From: Caldilineaceae bacterium SB0661_bin_32
GTDB taxonomy: Bacteria; Chloroflexota; Anaerolineae; Caldilineales; Caldilineaceae
Reading direction: 5' to 3'
Assembly (NCBI GenBank): GCA_009841235.1
Contig: VXMH01000028.1
Span: forward strand, 62,001 to 126,000
DNA: 64,000 nucleotides
Below are positions 7,841 through 16,026 of this stretch, piece by piece. A model generated the notes under the pieces. It had not been told where the DNA came from. It ran no database searches and saw only the letters and a list, made by a program, of their open reading frames with translations. A program made the translations under genes and the position numbers. Each line of letters begins with the position of its first letter. Within the stretch, counting starts at the first letter, position 1.

Positions 7841-9436
7841 ATGAACAGAGCACTGTCTCGCCGCCAATTCCTGATCGGGACCGGTGGCCTCGCCGCTGCC
7901 GGGCTTATCGCCGCTTGTGCGATGCCGGCGGCGCCTATGGAAGACGATGCAGCCGAAGGCTCAGGGATGACCGGTGAACTGACGATCGACATGCAGTACG
8001 TTCCCGGCAAGGTAACCGCGGATACGCCGGTGGCGCTCCACGAAATCCTGCACATCGCCTCGGAGTACGAGGATATGCACCCCGGCGTCGAGGTCATCTT
8101 TGAGGAGCCGTTCAAGGCCACCGAGGCGATGACCCAGCCCACCTACTTCAGGGCCGGCGCGGCCGCAGGTACGCTGCCGGATATCACCTTCACCTACGGC
8201 CTCACCTTCATCTACGACAAGGACACGATTGTCCCGACGACCGAGTACCTGAATCAGCCGAACCAGTATATTCCCGCGGGCCAGCCGGGCAGCAGCCGCT
8301 GGCTCGACCAGTGGTTCGAGGATGTACATCCAATCGTGCTGGCCGACGGCAACAACTACGACATTCCCGTCGGTTGGGGCGGTCCGGGACTGGTGATCGC
8401 ATACAACAAGGAGATATTCGCTGAGGCCGGCCTCTCCGGTCCTCCCGAAAAGACCTATTACGACTACTACCAGGCCTGCCAGCAGATCCTCGATACGGGC
8501 ACGATTCCCGTGGAGAGCACCCTGCTCAGCTGGGAATGGGACCGCATGGTCGACTATCTGGTTCGGGCCATGGGGCTGTTCGAGCTGATCGACATCAACG
8601 GCGACGGCTTCTGCGACGACGTGGAACAAACCCGCGCCGCCGTCGCCGGCATCGTGCGCTTGGACTCACCTTACTGGGTCGAGCCGACCCGCATCTGGAA
8701 GGAAGCGACGAACTACTACCAGCCGGGCTACCTGCAGATGGCGCAGACCACCTCCGCCATCGGCTACGGCGAGGTCTTCATGACCGGGCAGACGTCGATG
8801 GTATGGAACGCGAACCGCATCTGGCCGCAGTTGATGGAGTTGGGAGGCACCGACAAGTTCGGCGTCTTCAATCTGCCGCGCCTGACCAATAAGCTGACCC
8901 CCTGGGGCGAAGAGGACCCGACCTGGCTGATCGCGCGCGGGACCGAGAGCAAGACTGTCACCAAGACCGCACGCGAACGAGGACACGTCGACCTGGCCGT
9001 CGATTTCCTCAAATTCATGACCACGCCGGCGAACACCGCGCGGCTGATCCACGAGCGGCTTGGCACGAACCTGGTGCTGCCCACGATCAAGGGCCTCGAA
9101 GATCTCGAGGTCGACGACGATGTCAAGGGGTTGGTCAGCGACTATGAAGCAGATACCGCCAAACCCGGATTCTCCTCCGACCGCATCGGCGACTGGCACT
9201 TCTGGTACGAGTGGTTCTCCGCGATTCAGGCCTACTTCGCCGACGATATGACACTGGAAGAGATGATCCAGATTCAGATCGACGTGCTGCCCACCTTCAT
9301 CGAAAATTTCCTCGTCGACAAGGAGCTGCACGCAGAGGCCGCGGAGTGGGAGAAGATGCAGGCCGACTACACCCCGCCGCCGTGGGGCGATTACACCGTC
9401 CCCAACGAACCGTTCGTGATGCCGTTCAACGCCTGA
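7841..9436 (+). CDS. Sugar ABC transporter substrate-binding lipoprotein (Tat signal)
   Basis: A family 1 solute-binding protein of 531 residues. It starts MNRALSRRQFLIGTGG, a twin-arginine signal, and has a lipobox ending IAAC, so export by Tat and lipid anchoring are expected. The start is fixed by ggagg ten bases before the ATG at 7841; the frame is open further upstream but has no signal peptide there. A segment DINGDGFCDDVE resembles an EF-hand-like calcium loop, which is uncommon in this family. The gene is followed by a strong hairpin and two permease genes. It is longer than most family members, which suggests an oligosaccharide ligand. Confidence 0.9.
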   Translation: MNRALSRRQFLIGTGGLAAAGLIAACAMPAAPMEDDAAEGSGMTGELTIDMQYVPGKVTADTPVALHEILHIASEYEDMHPGVEVIFEEPFKATEAMTQPTYFRAGAAAGTLPDITFTYGLTFIYDKDTIVPTTEYLNQPNQYIPAGQPGSSRWLDQWFEDVHPIVLADGNNYDIPVGWGGPGLVIAYNKEIFAEAGLSGPPEKTYYDYYQACQQILDTGTIPVESTLLSWEWDRMVDYLVRAMGLFELIDINGDGFCDDVEQTRAAVAGIVRLDSPYWVEPTRIWKEATNYYQPGYLQMAQTTSAIGYGEVFMTGQTSMVWNANRIWPQLMELGGTDKFGVFNLPRLTNKLTPWGEEDPTWLIARGTESKTVTKTARERGHVDLAVDFLKFMTTPANTARLIHERLGTNLVLPTIKGLEDLEVDDDVKGLVSDYEADTAKPGFSSDRIGDWHFWYEWFSAIQAYFADDMTLEEMIQIQIDVLPTFIENFLVDKELHAEAAEWEKMQADYTPPPWGDYTVPNEPFVMPFNA

Positions 9437-9457
9437 CCGCTACCTGCAGTTGATAGT

Positions 9458-9497
9458 GGCCGGTGGCCGGTGATCAGCAGATCACTGGCCGCCGGCC
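9458..9497 (+). terminator. Strong hairpin between binding protein and permease genes
   Basis: Arms at 9458-9475 and 9480-9497 pair over 18 positions, 16 of them Watson-Crick and two G-T, around a four-base loop. There is no U-run. Its position matches that of the hairpin in the first sugar operon, suggesting processing or attenuation that lowers permease expression. Confidence 0.6.
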
Positions 9498-9509
9498 CTT
9501 GTGAACCCC

Positions 9510-10469
9510 ATGTCAGTACAGACTGCCGACGCGGGTCTCGACAGTAAACTGTGGAGCGGGCGCCGCCGTGCGCTGCGCCGCAACCTGACCGCGTTCCTCT
9601 TTCTGCTCCCCACCTTCCTCTTTCTGGCCATCTTCATGTACCAGCCGACAGTCAATGTCATCTATCATACCCTCTTTCGCTGGGACGGCTTTACGGTGGA
9701 GCGGTACGTTGGGTTCAAGAACTTCATAACGATGGTGAACGACCCCAACATGCACATCGCCTCGCGCAATCTCGGCTGGTTCTTCCTCGGCTGGATGTTG
9801 CAGCGCATCTCCCCCTTCCTGGTGGCGGAGCTGGTCTTCAACCTCAAGCGGGAACGTTCCAAATACTGGTACCGCACGCTCTTCGTGTTGCCGATGGTGG
9901 TGCCCTTTCTGGTCACCATCATGATCTGGAAGTTCATCTACAACCCGCTGCCCACGACTGGCGTGCTCAATCGCATGTTGGGGAGCTTCGGCCTGGAGCA
10001 GTGGCAGACGGCCTGGCTGTCCGAGCCGAGCCTGGTGATTCTGGCGCTGCTGTTCGTCAGCTTCCCCTGGATTTCGGGCTGGCCGTTCATGATCTTCTAC
10101 GCCGGCCTGCAGCAGATCCCCAGCGAGGTGCTGGATGCGTCGGTAATGGACGGCTGCAATGTCTGGCAGCGGATGGTGCGGATCGACATTCCTCTGGTGG
10201 TCACTTCGATTCAGCTGGTGGCGATTCAGACGATGATCGGCATCATCCAGGAATTCGCCTTTGTGCTGATCATGACGGCCGGCGGGCCGGCCAAGGCCTC
10301 GCTGGTGCCCGGTCTGCTGCTCTTTATGGCCGCCTTCCGCGGGGACCAGATGGGCTACGGCGCAACGATCGGGGTGACGATGTTCATCGCCATCTTCATT
10401 CTGACCCTGCTGAGCTTCCGCTACACAACGTCGCCGTTCGCCCGCACGCGACGCACAAGGGAGACCTGA
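9510..10469 (+). CDS. Sugar ABC transporter permease (MalF/UgpA type)
   Basis: About 319 residues with six predicted helices, the first at NLTAFLFLLPTFLFLAIF. The EAA loop is EVLDASVMDGCNVWQRMVRI. I used the ATG at 9510; a GTG at 9501 in the same frame is possible and neither has a clear ribosome site. The stop overlaps the start of the next permease by one base, so the two subunits are made together. It pairs with the second Tat-exported binding protein. Confidence 0.9.
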   Translation: MSVQTADAGLDSKLWSGRRRALRRNLTAFLFLLPTFLFLAIFMYQPTVNVIYHTLFRWDGFTVERYVGFKNFITMVNDPNMHIASRNLGWFFLGWMLQRISPFLVAELVFNLKRERSKYWYRTLFVLPMVVPFLVTIMIWKFIYNPLPTTGVLNRMLGSFGLEQWQTAWLSEPSLVILALLFVSFPWISGWPFMIFYAGLQQIPSEVLDASVMDGCNVWQRMVRIDIPLVVTSIQLVAIQTMIGIIQEFAFVLIMTAGGPAKASLVPGLLLFMAAFRGDQMGYGATIGVTMFIAIFILTLLSFRYTTSPFARTRRTRET

Positions 10470-11344
10470 TGACCGGGCAAACAGTCGACCGGCCCTTCAC
10501 ATCATCGCCGGACGCCGCGCAGGTGGAGCTTGGCGCCCGGTTAAAAAGCGCGCTGCATCATGCGTTTCTGCTGTTTCTCCTCCTTCTGACCTTCTTCCCC
10601 TTTTTCATCGCTATCCTCACCTCGCTCAAGAGCTTTCAGCAGCTGCTGGTGAATTTCTGGCTGCCGGCCTTTCCGCTGCAGCTGCACAACTATGTGATGG
10701 CATGGAACGAGATCTATCGCTCCATCATCAACAGCAGCCTCGTCAGCCTCGGTGCGGTTGCGGGCGTGCTGCTGTGCGCGTCGCTGGCCTCGTACGCATT
10801 TGCGCGCATCGACTTCGCCTGGCGCGACTGGGCCTACTACCTGGTGCTGTCGTTGCTGATGATCCCCGGCGTCCTCACCCTGATCGGCCGCTACCTGCTC
10901 ATCGTCCAGTTTGGGCTGATGAACTCGCTCTGGGGGCTGATCCTGCCCTATATCGCCGGCGGGCTCGCCTTTGCCGTCTTTCTGCTCACCGGTTTCTTCT
11001 CCGATCTGCCGGAAGAGCTGTTCGAGGCGGCGCGCATGGACGGTGGCACCGAGTTGCAAATGTACCGGCTGATCGCGCTCCCGCTTTCGCGACCGATCAT
11101 GGCGATCGTCGGCCTGCTGACCTTCCTGTCAACCTGGGGGGACTACGTGTGGCCGCTGCTGGTGCTGCGCTCGCCAGAAAAGTTTACGCTGATGTTGGGG
11201 TTGGCCAAGTTCACCGGCAACAGCCAGGTAATGTTCGGGCCCCTGATGGCCGGTTACGTGATCGCGTCGGTCCCGACCGCGATTATCATAATCCTCATGA
11301 TGCGCACCTTCGCGGGCGCCGCCCTGGTAGGAGCATTCAAATGA
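10469..11344 (+). CDS. Sugar ABC transporter permease (MalG/UgpE type)
   Basis: A permease of 291 residues. After a polar N terminus come helices from HHAFLLFLLLLTFFPFFIAI onward, the EAA loop ELFEAARMDGGTELQMYRL, and the tail FAGAALVGAFK. Start and stop overlap both neighbours (TGATG before, ATGA after), so it is translationally coupled to the upstream permease and to the Gfo/Idh gene. A degenerate copy of its last 22 codons is found between the two downstream Gfo/Idh genes. Confidence 0.9.
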   Translation: MTGQTVDRPFTSSPDAAQVELGARLKSALHHAFLLFLLLLTFFPFFIAILTSLKSFQQLLVNFWLPAFPLQLHNYVMAWNEIYRSIINSSLVSLGAVAGVLLCASLASYAFARIDFAWRDWAYYLVLSLLMIPGVLTLIGRYLLIVQFGLMNSLWGLILPYIAGGLAFAVFLLTGFFSDLPEELFEAARMDGGTELQMYRLIALPLSRPIMAIVGLLTFLSTWGDYVWPLLVLRSPEKFTLMLGLAKFTGNSQVMFGPLMAGYVIASVPTAIIIILMMRTFAGAALVGAFK

Positions 11345-12498
11345 GCGGAGGCAGGAAATATACGGCCGGGATCATCGGCTGCGGCAGGATGGCGAATCTG
11401 CACGCAGAGGCCTACACGCTTGTGCCCGATACGCAGGTGGTGGCCGCCGCCGATATCGACCCCGACAAGCTCGATCTCTTCTGCGAACGCTGGTCGGTCC
11501 CCCAGCGCTACCGCAGCTATGAGGAGATGCTGGCCCAGGCCGATCTGGATATCGTCAGCGTCGTCACCTTGGACAATCTGCACGGCCCCGCGACCATCGC
11601 CGCAGCCGAGGCCGGCGCCCGCGGCGTCTTCTGCGAAAAGCCGATGGCCTTCGACCTCGAAGAGGCGGACCGGATGATCGCGGCCTGCGACCGCGCCGGC
11701 GCCAAGCTTGTTGTCGACCACTCAATGCGCTTTGAGAAGAACTTCATCGAGGTGAAGGCGATGATCCAGCGCGGCGAAATCGGCAATCTGCGCACCATCC
11801 GCGCCAACATGCTCTCCACCGATCAGCGCGATCCCAACAGCTGGCATTCGCAGTACGTGACCGCGGGCGGCGGCGAGCTGATGCACAACGGCACGCACCT
11901 GACCGATCTGATCCGCTTCTACGCCGGCGATCCGGAGTGGGTCTTCGCAACGGTGGAGCGGGGCAACAAGGCCGTCACAATCGAGGACCTCGGCGCCGGC
12001 CTGTTCCGCATGGACAGCGGCTGCCTCTTCTTCTTCGAGTCGGGCGGACGGCGCCGCTACGGCACCTTCGAAATCCTGATCGAAGGGGACGAAGGCCGCC
12101 TCGCGATCCAGCACGGCGCGCGCAACAGCATGGGGGCTATGGGCGGGTGGGCCTGGGGCGCCCGGGCCCGCCGGCCGGGCCCGCCACCACGCGGGGGGCT
12201 TGGGGGGGGGGGGCCCGGGGATCCCTATCTGCACCGCTGGCGCGGGCGTACCGAGCCGGTCGAGTGGGAACCTGTCCCCACGCAGCGGGACAACGCCACC
12301 ATCAACGCGGTCACCGATCTGGTCGACTGCATCGAAAATGACCGCGAGAGCATCTCGAGCGGGCGGCAGGGCCGCGCCGCGCTGGAAATGATCATGGCCG
12401 TCTACGAATCGCAGCGGCGGGGCTTGGCGCGCGTCGACTTCCCGCTCGAGATCCGGGACAATCCGTTCGGAGATATGCTCGAAAGAGGTCGGATATAG
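11341..12498 (+). CDS. Gfo/Idh/MocA family oxidoreductase, copy 1 (with G-rich insertion)
   Basis: A 385-residue NAD(P)-dependent dehydrogenase acting on an imported sugar or derivative. The Rossmann motif is GIIGCGRMANLHAEA at the N terminus, and the EKP motif is CEKPMAFDLEEA. It starts inside the stop codon of the permease gene. It is closely similar to the next gene throughout, except for about 21 extra residues near residues 260-295. These are encoded by a glycine-, proline- and arginine-rich stretch that includes a run of twelve G. The insertion may be an assembly error or genuine low-complexity growth; the reading frame is intact across it. Confidence 0.88.
   Translation: MSGGRKYTAGIIGCGRMANLHAEAYTLVPDTQVVAAADIDPDKLDLFCERWSVPQRYRSYEEMLAQADLDIVSVVTLDNLHGPATIAAAEAGARGVFCEKPMAFDLEEADRMIAACDRAGAKLVVDHSMRFEKNFIEVKAMIQRGEIGNLRTIRANMLSTDQRDPNSWHSQYVTAGGGELMHNGTHLTDLIRFYAGDPEWVFATVERGNKAVTIEDLGAGLFRMDSGCLFFFESGGRRRYGTFEILIEGDEGRLAIQHGARNSMGAMGGWAWGARARRPGPPPRGGLGGGGPGDPYLHRWRGRTEPVEWEPVPTQRDNATINAVTDLVDCIENDRESISSGRQGRAALEMIMAVYESQRRGLARVDFPLEIRDNPFGDMLERGRI
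12130..12220. repeat. Low-complexity G/C stretch inside the Gfo/Idh gene
   Basis: The stretch is almost purely G and C with some A and T. It contains gcccgggcccgcc-type palindromes and twelve consecutive G at 12202-12213. The paralogue at 12586-13680 lacks about 63 bases here. Confidence 0.6.
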
Positions 12499-12520
12499 CG
12501 CTGGAATCCCCATGCGCCCG

Positions 12521-12589
12521 CCGGCGATCATCATCGTCCCGATGACGCTCTCCCTCGCGGGCGCCGCCCTGGCAGGAGCGCCCAAATGA
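12521..12589 (+). pseudogene. Fossil 3' end of a MalG-type permease gene
   Basis: This stretch, almost all of it in the gap between the two Gfo/Idh genes, is an open frame of 22 codons ending AGAALAGAPK and a stop. It aligns with the end of the permease at 10469-11344 (AGAALVGAFK). Both copies end in the same ATGA overlap with a Gfo/Idh start. It shows that the duplicated unit included the end of the permease gene and not only the dehydrogenase. Confidence 0.75.
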
Positions 12590-13680
12590 GCGACGACAAA
12601 CGTTACACGGTGGGCATCGTCGGCTGCGGCAGAGTGGCCGCGCTGCACGCGGCGGCGTACACGGATGTCCCCGGCACGCAGCTGGTGGCCGCGGCCGACG
12701 TCGACGCCGGCAAGCTGGACCACTTCTGCGAACGCTGGTCCATCCCGCAGCGTTACGGCAGCTACGAGGAGATGCTGGCGCAGGCCAACGTCGATATCGT
12801 CAGCGTCTGTACGATGGACAATCTCAAGGGCCCGGTGACGATTGCCGCAGCCGGGGCCGGCGCACGCGGCATCCTCTGCGAGAAGCCGATGGCCTTCCAC
12901 CTCGAAGAGGCGGACCGGATGATCGCGGCCTGCGACCGCGCCGGCGCCAAACTGATCGTCAACCATTCGATGCGCTTTGAGGCGAACTATATCAACATAA
13001 AGAAGATGATCGAGCAGGGGGAGATCGGTAATCTGCGCACGATCCGGGGCCACCTGCTCACGCCCGAACGGCGCGATCCCGCCAGCTGGCATTCGCATTA
13101 CCAGACGGCGGGCGGCGGTAATCTGATGCACGACTGCACGCATCTCTTCGATCTTATCCGTTTCTACGCCGGTGATCCGGAGTGGGTTTTCGCCACGGTG
13201 GAACGGGGCAACAAGACGGTCACAATCGAGGACGTCGGCGCCGGGCTGTTCCGCATGGACAGCGGTTGCCTCTTCTTCTTCGAGTCGGGCGGACGGCGGC
13301 GCTATGGCACCTTCGAAATCCTGATCGAAGGGGATGAAGGGCGGCTGGCGATCCAGCACGGCGCCGGCAACAGCCTGGAGCGGTCCGGCGGCTACGGCTG
13401 GGAACCCTATCTGCACCGCTGGCAGATGAGTACCGAACCGGTCGATTGGGAGCCGGTGGCGACGCAGCGGCAACACGCCTGGATCAACGCGGTGAGCGAC
13501 CTGGTTGACTGCATCGACCAGGACCGGGAGAGCGTCTCCAGCGGCAGGCAGGGCCGCGCCGCGCTCGAGATGATCATGGCCGTCTACGAATCGCAGCGCC
13601 GGGGCCTGGCTCGCGTCGACTTCCCGCTGGAGATACGGGACAATCCATTCATAGATATGCTCGAAAGAGGCCTGATATAA
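12586..13680 (+). CDS. Gfo/Idh/MocA family oxidoreductase, copy 2
   Basis: A 364-residue dehydrogenase and tandem paralogue of the preceding gene. The Rossmann motif is GIVGCGRVAALHAAA and the EKP motif is CEKPMAFHLEEA. The segment RFYAGDPEWVFATVERGNK is identical in both copies, as is much of the C terminus (LARVDFPLEIRDNPF). It probably acts on the same or a related substrate as its neighbour, for example successive oxidation and reduction steps, but this is inference. An eight-base gap leads to the sialidase-like gene, so the operon continues. Confidence 0.9.
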   Translation: MSDDKRYTVGIVGCGRVAALHAAAYTDVPGTQLVAAADVDAGKLDHFCERWSIPQRYGSYEEMLAQANVDIVSVCTMDNLKGPVTIAAAGAGARGILCEKPMAFHLEEADRMIAACDRAGAKLIVNHSMRFEANYINIKKMIEQGEIGNLRTIRGHLLTPERRDPASWHSHYQTAGGGNLMHDCTHLFDLIRFYAGDPEWVFATVERGNKTVTIEDVGAGLFRMDSGCLFFFESGGRRRYGTFEILIEGDEGRLAIQHGAGNSLERSGGYGWEPYLHRWQMSTEPVDWEPVATQRQHAWINAVSDLVDCIDQDRESVSSGRQGRAALEMIMAVYESQRRGLARVDFPLEIRDNPFIDMLERGLI

Positions 13681-13687
13681 GGAAGAG

Positions 13688-14764
13688 ATGCCCATGCGCC
13701 CACCCGATTTGACGCACCAGCTGATCTACAGGAACCCCCACGCCTACTGCGCTTGGCCGGATATCAAGATCCTGCAGAACGGCGACTGGGTGCTGGCCTT
13801 CTGCGAAGCGATGCGCCGCCCCGTCCTCACGCATCTCGACCCGAGTCTGCTCAACATGCTGCTGCGCTCCGAGGACGGCGGACAGAGCTGGCACGGGCCG
13901 CAGGTGATCGCCGGTTACGATTTCGCCGGTATGGACGATCCCGGCATGGTGCAGCTTTCCAGCGGTCTCCTGCTGGTCAATACGGCGCGCAACCGCTTTG
14001 TCTCGCTGGACGCAGCCGGCAGCGACCCGGCCTACGCGCGTTTCAGACGGGATGTGGAATTTGCCTGGGCCGGCTCCTTCCCGGTGGCGGAGGGCACCTA
14101 TGTCCATCGCTCCGAAGATGGCGGGCGCACGTGGGACGGGAGCGCCCGCGTCGATGTCTCTCCTTATGTCTCCGGATATACGCTGCGGTCGATCGCCGAA
14201 CTGGAAGACGGAAGCCTTCTGCTGCCCTGTTACGATGAGAGCCAGGTCCCGTGCCCCTCATTTGTCGTGCCCTCCTACGATCAGGGCCGCACCTGGCGCG
14301 GCGCACGCCTGATCGCGGTCGATGACAGGATCGGCTTCTTCGAACCTGCCCTGCTTGCGCTGCCGGGCGGACGCGTGCTGGCGATGCTGCGCACGCATGA
14401 AGAGGGCAACTATCATCTCTACCAGTGTCATTCGGACGACGGCGGTAGCGCCTGGAGCAGCCCGCAGCCGACGCCGATGCGCGGCCTGCCGCCCCACATG
14501 CTGCGCCTGCAGGATGGCCGCCTGCTGTGCGTCTACGGCTGTCGCTGGGCGCCTTTCGGGATTCGCGCCTGTCTGAGCAACGACGGGGGCGCGAGCTGGG
14601 ATATTGAGAACGAGCTGATTCTCAGGGACGACTTCCCCAACGGGGATCTGGGCTATCCTACCTCGGTTCAGCGGGCCGACGGCTCGATCTGCACCGCTTA
14701 CTATGGTCAGGACGGCGAGGGCGTTACCTGCATCCAGGCCAGTTCATATCGAATACCGGACTGA
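13688..14764 (+). CDS. Sialidase/BNR-repeat (Asp-box) family protein
   Basis: A 358-residue predicted six-bladed beta-propeller. At least five Asp-box motifs (S/T-x-D-x-G-x-x-W) are visible: SEDGGQSWHGP, SEDGGRTWDGS, SYDQGRTWRGA, SDDGGSAWSSP and SNDGGASWDIE. No signal peptide is seen, so it may act in the cytoplasm on imported oligosaccharides. The family contains exo-sialidases and other glycoside-active or non-catalytic propellers, so the exact activity is unsure. It closes the operon of binding protein, permeases and two Gfo/Idh dehydrogenases, which suggests processing of a modified sugar. Confidence 0.85.
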   Translation: MPMRPPDLTHQLIYRNPHAYCAWPDIKILQNGDWVLAFCEAMRRPVLTHLDPSLLNMLLRSEDGGQSWHGPQVIAGYDFAGMDDPGMVQLSSGLLLVNTARNRFVSLDAAGSDPAYARFRRDVEFAWAGSFPVAEGTYVHRSEDGGRTWDGSARVDVSPYVSGYTLRSIAELEDGSLLLPCYDESQVPCPSFVVPSYDQGRTWRGARLIAVDDRIGFFEPALLALPGGRVLAMLRTHEEGNYHLYQCHSDDGGSAWSSPQPTPMRGLPPHMLRLQDGRLLCVYGCRWAPFGIRACLSNDGGASWDIENELILRDDFPNGDLGYPTSVQRADGSICTAYYGQDGEGVTCIQASSYRIPD

Positions 14765-14874
14765 ATGCGGAGACAGTTTCGGTTTGGCGCACGGTTGGGG
14801 GCCGTAAACCAATAAGCACGGCCGCGGCGGCGGCCATGCACATAACCTGTCGAAATTTGGCGCAATACGGAGAG

Positions 14875-14948
<74 letters not shown>

Positions 14949-14993
14949 GGGGCCGAACAATCTGCAGTTCGTGTGAACTGTACAACCCAAAGT

Positions 14994-15031
14994 CAAAAAT
15001 GAGCCGCCGACCGATTTCGGTTCGGCGGCTT
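14994..15031 (-). terminator. Rho-independent terminator after initiator tRNA
   Basis: On the minus strand the arms agccgccga and tcggcggct, plus an inner ccga/tcgg pairing, are followed by catttttgac. It lies directly downstream of the initiator tRNA and upstream of the elongator tRNA, so the latter may have its own promoter or depend on read-through. Confidence 0.65.
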
Positions 15032-15044
15032 TATGAAACTGAGG

Positions 15045-15116
15045 TAGCGGGGGCAGGATTCGAACCTGCGACCTTCGGGTTATGAGCCCGACGAGCTGCC
15101 ACTGCTCCACCCCGCA
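15045..15116 (-). tRNA. Initiator tRNA-fMet (CAT)
   Basis: On the minus strand the tRNA has an acceptor stem with a T-T mismatch at position 1-72, typical of initiators, which lack this pair. It has the GTCGGG/CCCGA anticodon stem with three G-C pairs around CTCATAA, and a T arm GCAGG TTCGAAT CCTGC. CCA is not encoded. Confidence 0.93.
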
Positions 15117-15224
15117 ACAGTAAAGCACAGTATACCACACCAACCGCGCGGCGTCAAAATTCAGCGTTTCGCGGTTCGACAGAGTTTCGACAAAGTGCCC
15201 CGTGCGGTCACGGGCGCACCTAAT

Positions 15225-15665
15225 CTATTCCTGGAACTGTCGAATCAGGGACTGCCACCAACTCCAATCCAGGGGCCGGAATGAATCCTCTTCTACGGCC
15301 GAGGTCGGTGCCGCAGGCGGGCTCCCCACCCGCGCGGCCGGCTGGTCCAGCAGAATGTAGACTTCATCTCCCTCCTGAATGTAGCCCAATTCGCCGCGCG
15401 CCATCTGCACCACATACTCGTCGCTTGTCGCATAGCGCAGCTGTGCTTCCAGGTCCAGCGAGCTCTGCTGGCCGAGCGCAATGTTCTGCCGCATCTCCGC
15501 GACCTGCGCCTGCACCGCGCTCAGCTCCCGCAGCTGCTCGACGTGCTGGAACACAAAATACAGGCCGACGACAACCGCAAGCAATAACAGGGCCGGATAG
15601 GCCGGGTGGCGCTGCCGTCGTACATCTTGCGGACTTGGATTGATCGGGACTCGAACAAGACCCAT
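15225..15665 (-). CDS. Septum formation initiator (FtsB/DivIC) family protein
   Basis: A 146-residue bitopic membrane protein. A basic cytoplasmic N terminus (about 25 residues) precedes the helix PALLLLAVVVGLYFVFQHV. A coiled coil follows (LRELSAVQAQVAEMRQNIALG), then the FtsB-like motif VVQMARGELGYIQEGDEVYIL. Such proteins join FtsL and FtsQ in the divisome and link septal peptidoglycan synthesis to the Z ring. The frame stays open upstream into the tRNA-Leu gene, so I placed the start at the ATG 15663-15665. It lies between the tRNA-Leu and the two Met tRNA genes on the same strand. Confidence 0.82.
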   Translation of the reverse strand: MGLVRVPINPSPQDVRRQRHPAYPALLLLAVVVGLYFVFQHVEQLRELSAVQAQVAEMRQNIALGQQSSLDLEAQLRYATSDEYVVQMARGELGYIQEGDEVYILLDQPAARVGSPPAAPTSAVEEDSFRPLDWSWWQSLIRQFQE

Positions 15666-15801
15666 CGGGTTTTCTCGGCGGACGGCGTCGCGTGAAGATT
15701 GACTGCGCCCCTGCTGGAATGGGACGCGGCCCGAGGGAACCCTGAACACGACAGGATAAGAACAAAAGGAACCCGGACGGTTAATCTGGGTCCCTCTTAA
15801 A

Positions 15802-15885
15802 TGCCGCAGGAGGGATTTGAACCCCCACGAGCTAATGCCCACTACGCCCTGAACGTAGCGCGTCTTCCTATTCCGCCACTGCGGC
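15802..15885 (-). tRNA. tRNA-Leu (CAG)
   Basis: On the minus strand the class II tRNA starts GCCGCAG and ends CTGCGGC plus A. The anticodon stem is CTACG/CGTAG around TTCAGGG, giving anticodon CAG. A long variable arm and a GGGGG TTCAAAT CCCTC-type T arm are present. Confidence 0.92.
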
Positions 15886-15898
15886 TCGGTAAGCTTGA

Positions 15899-15928
15899 TT
15901 TATAACATGCAGGTATATTTCCTGTCAA
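15899..15928 (-). promoter_or_regulatory. Promoter of the tRNA-Leu gene
   Basis: On the minus strand a consensus TTGACA (15923-15928), an 18-base spacer and TATAAA (15899-15904) lie 14 bases before the mature tRNA 5' end. Another TTGACT is found further upstream. Confidence 0.7.
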
Positions 15929-16026
15929 ATCGTTTTCCAGTCAAGCACTGTCTGCGTTGCCGTTTCATCGCCTTTGCGAAAGAAAGAGTTGGCCGAAAAT
16001 AGGTGATCAGTTGACGAGAGAAGGGC

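Noticed and set aside
11722-13695. 657-codon open frame antisense to both Gfo/Idh genes
   Set aside because: It mirrors the GC-rich codon pattern of two real paralogues, has no ribosome site and no known domain.
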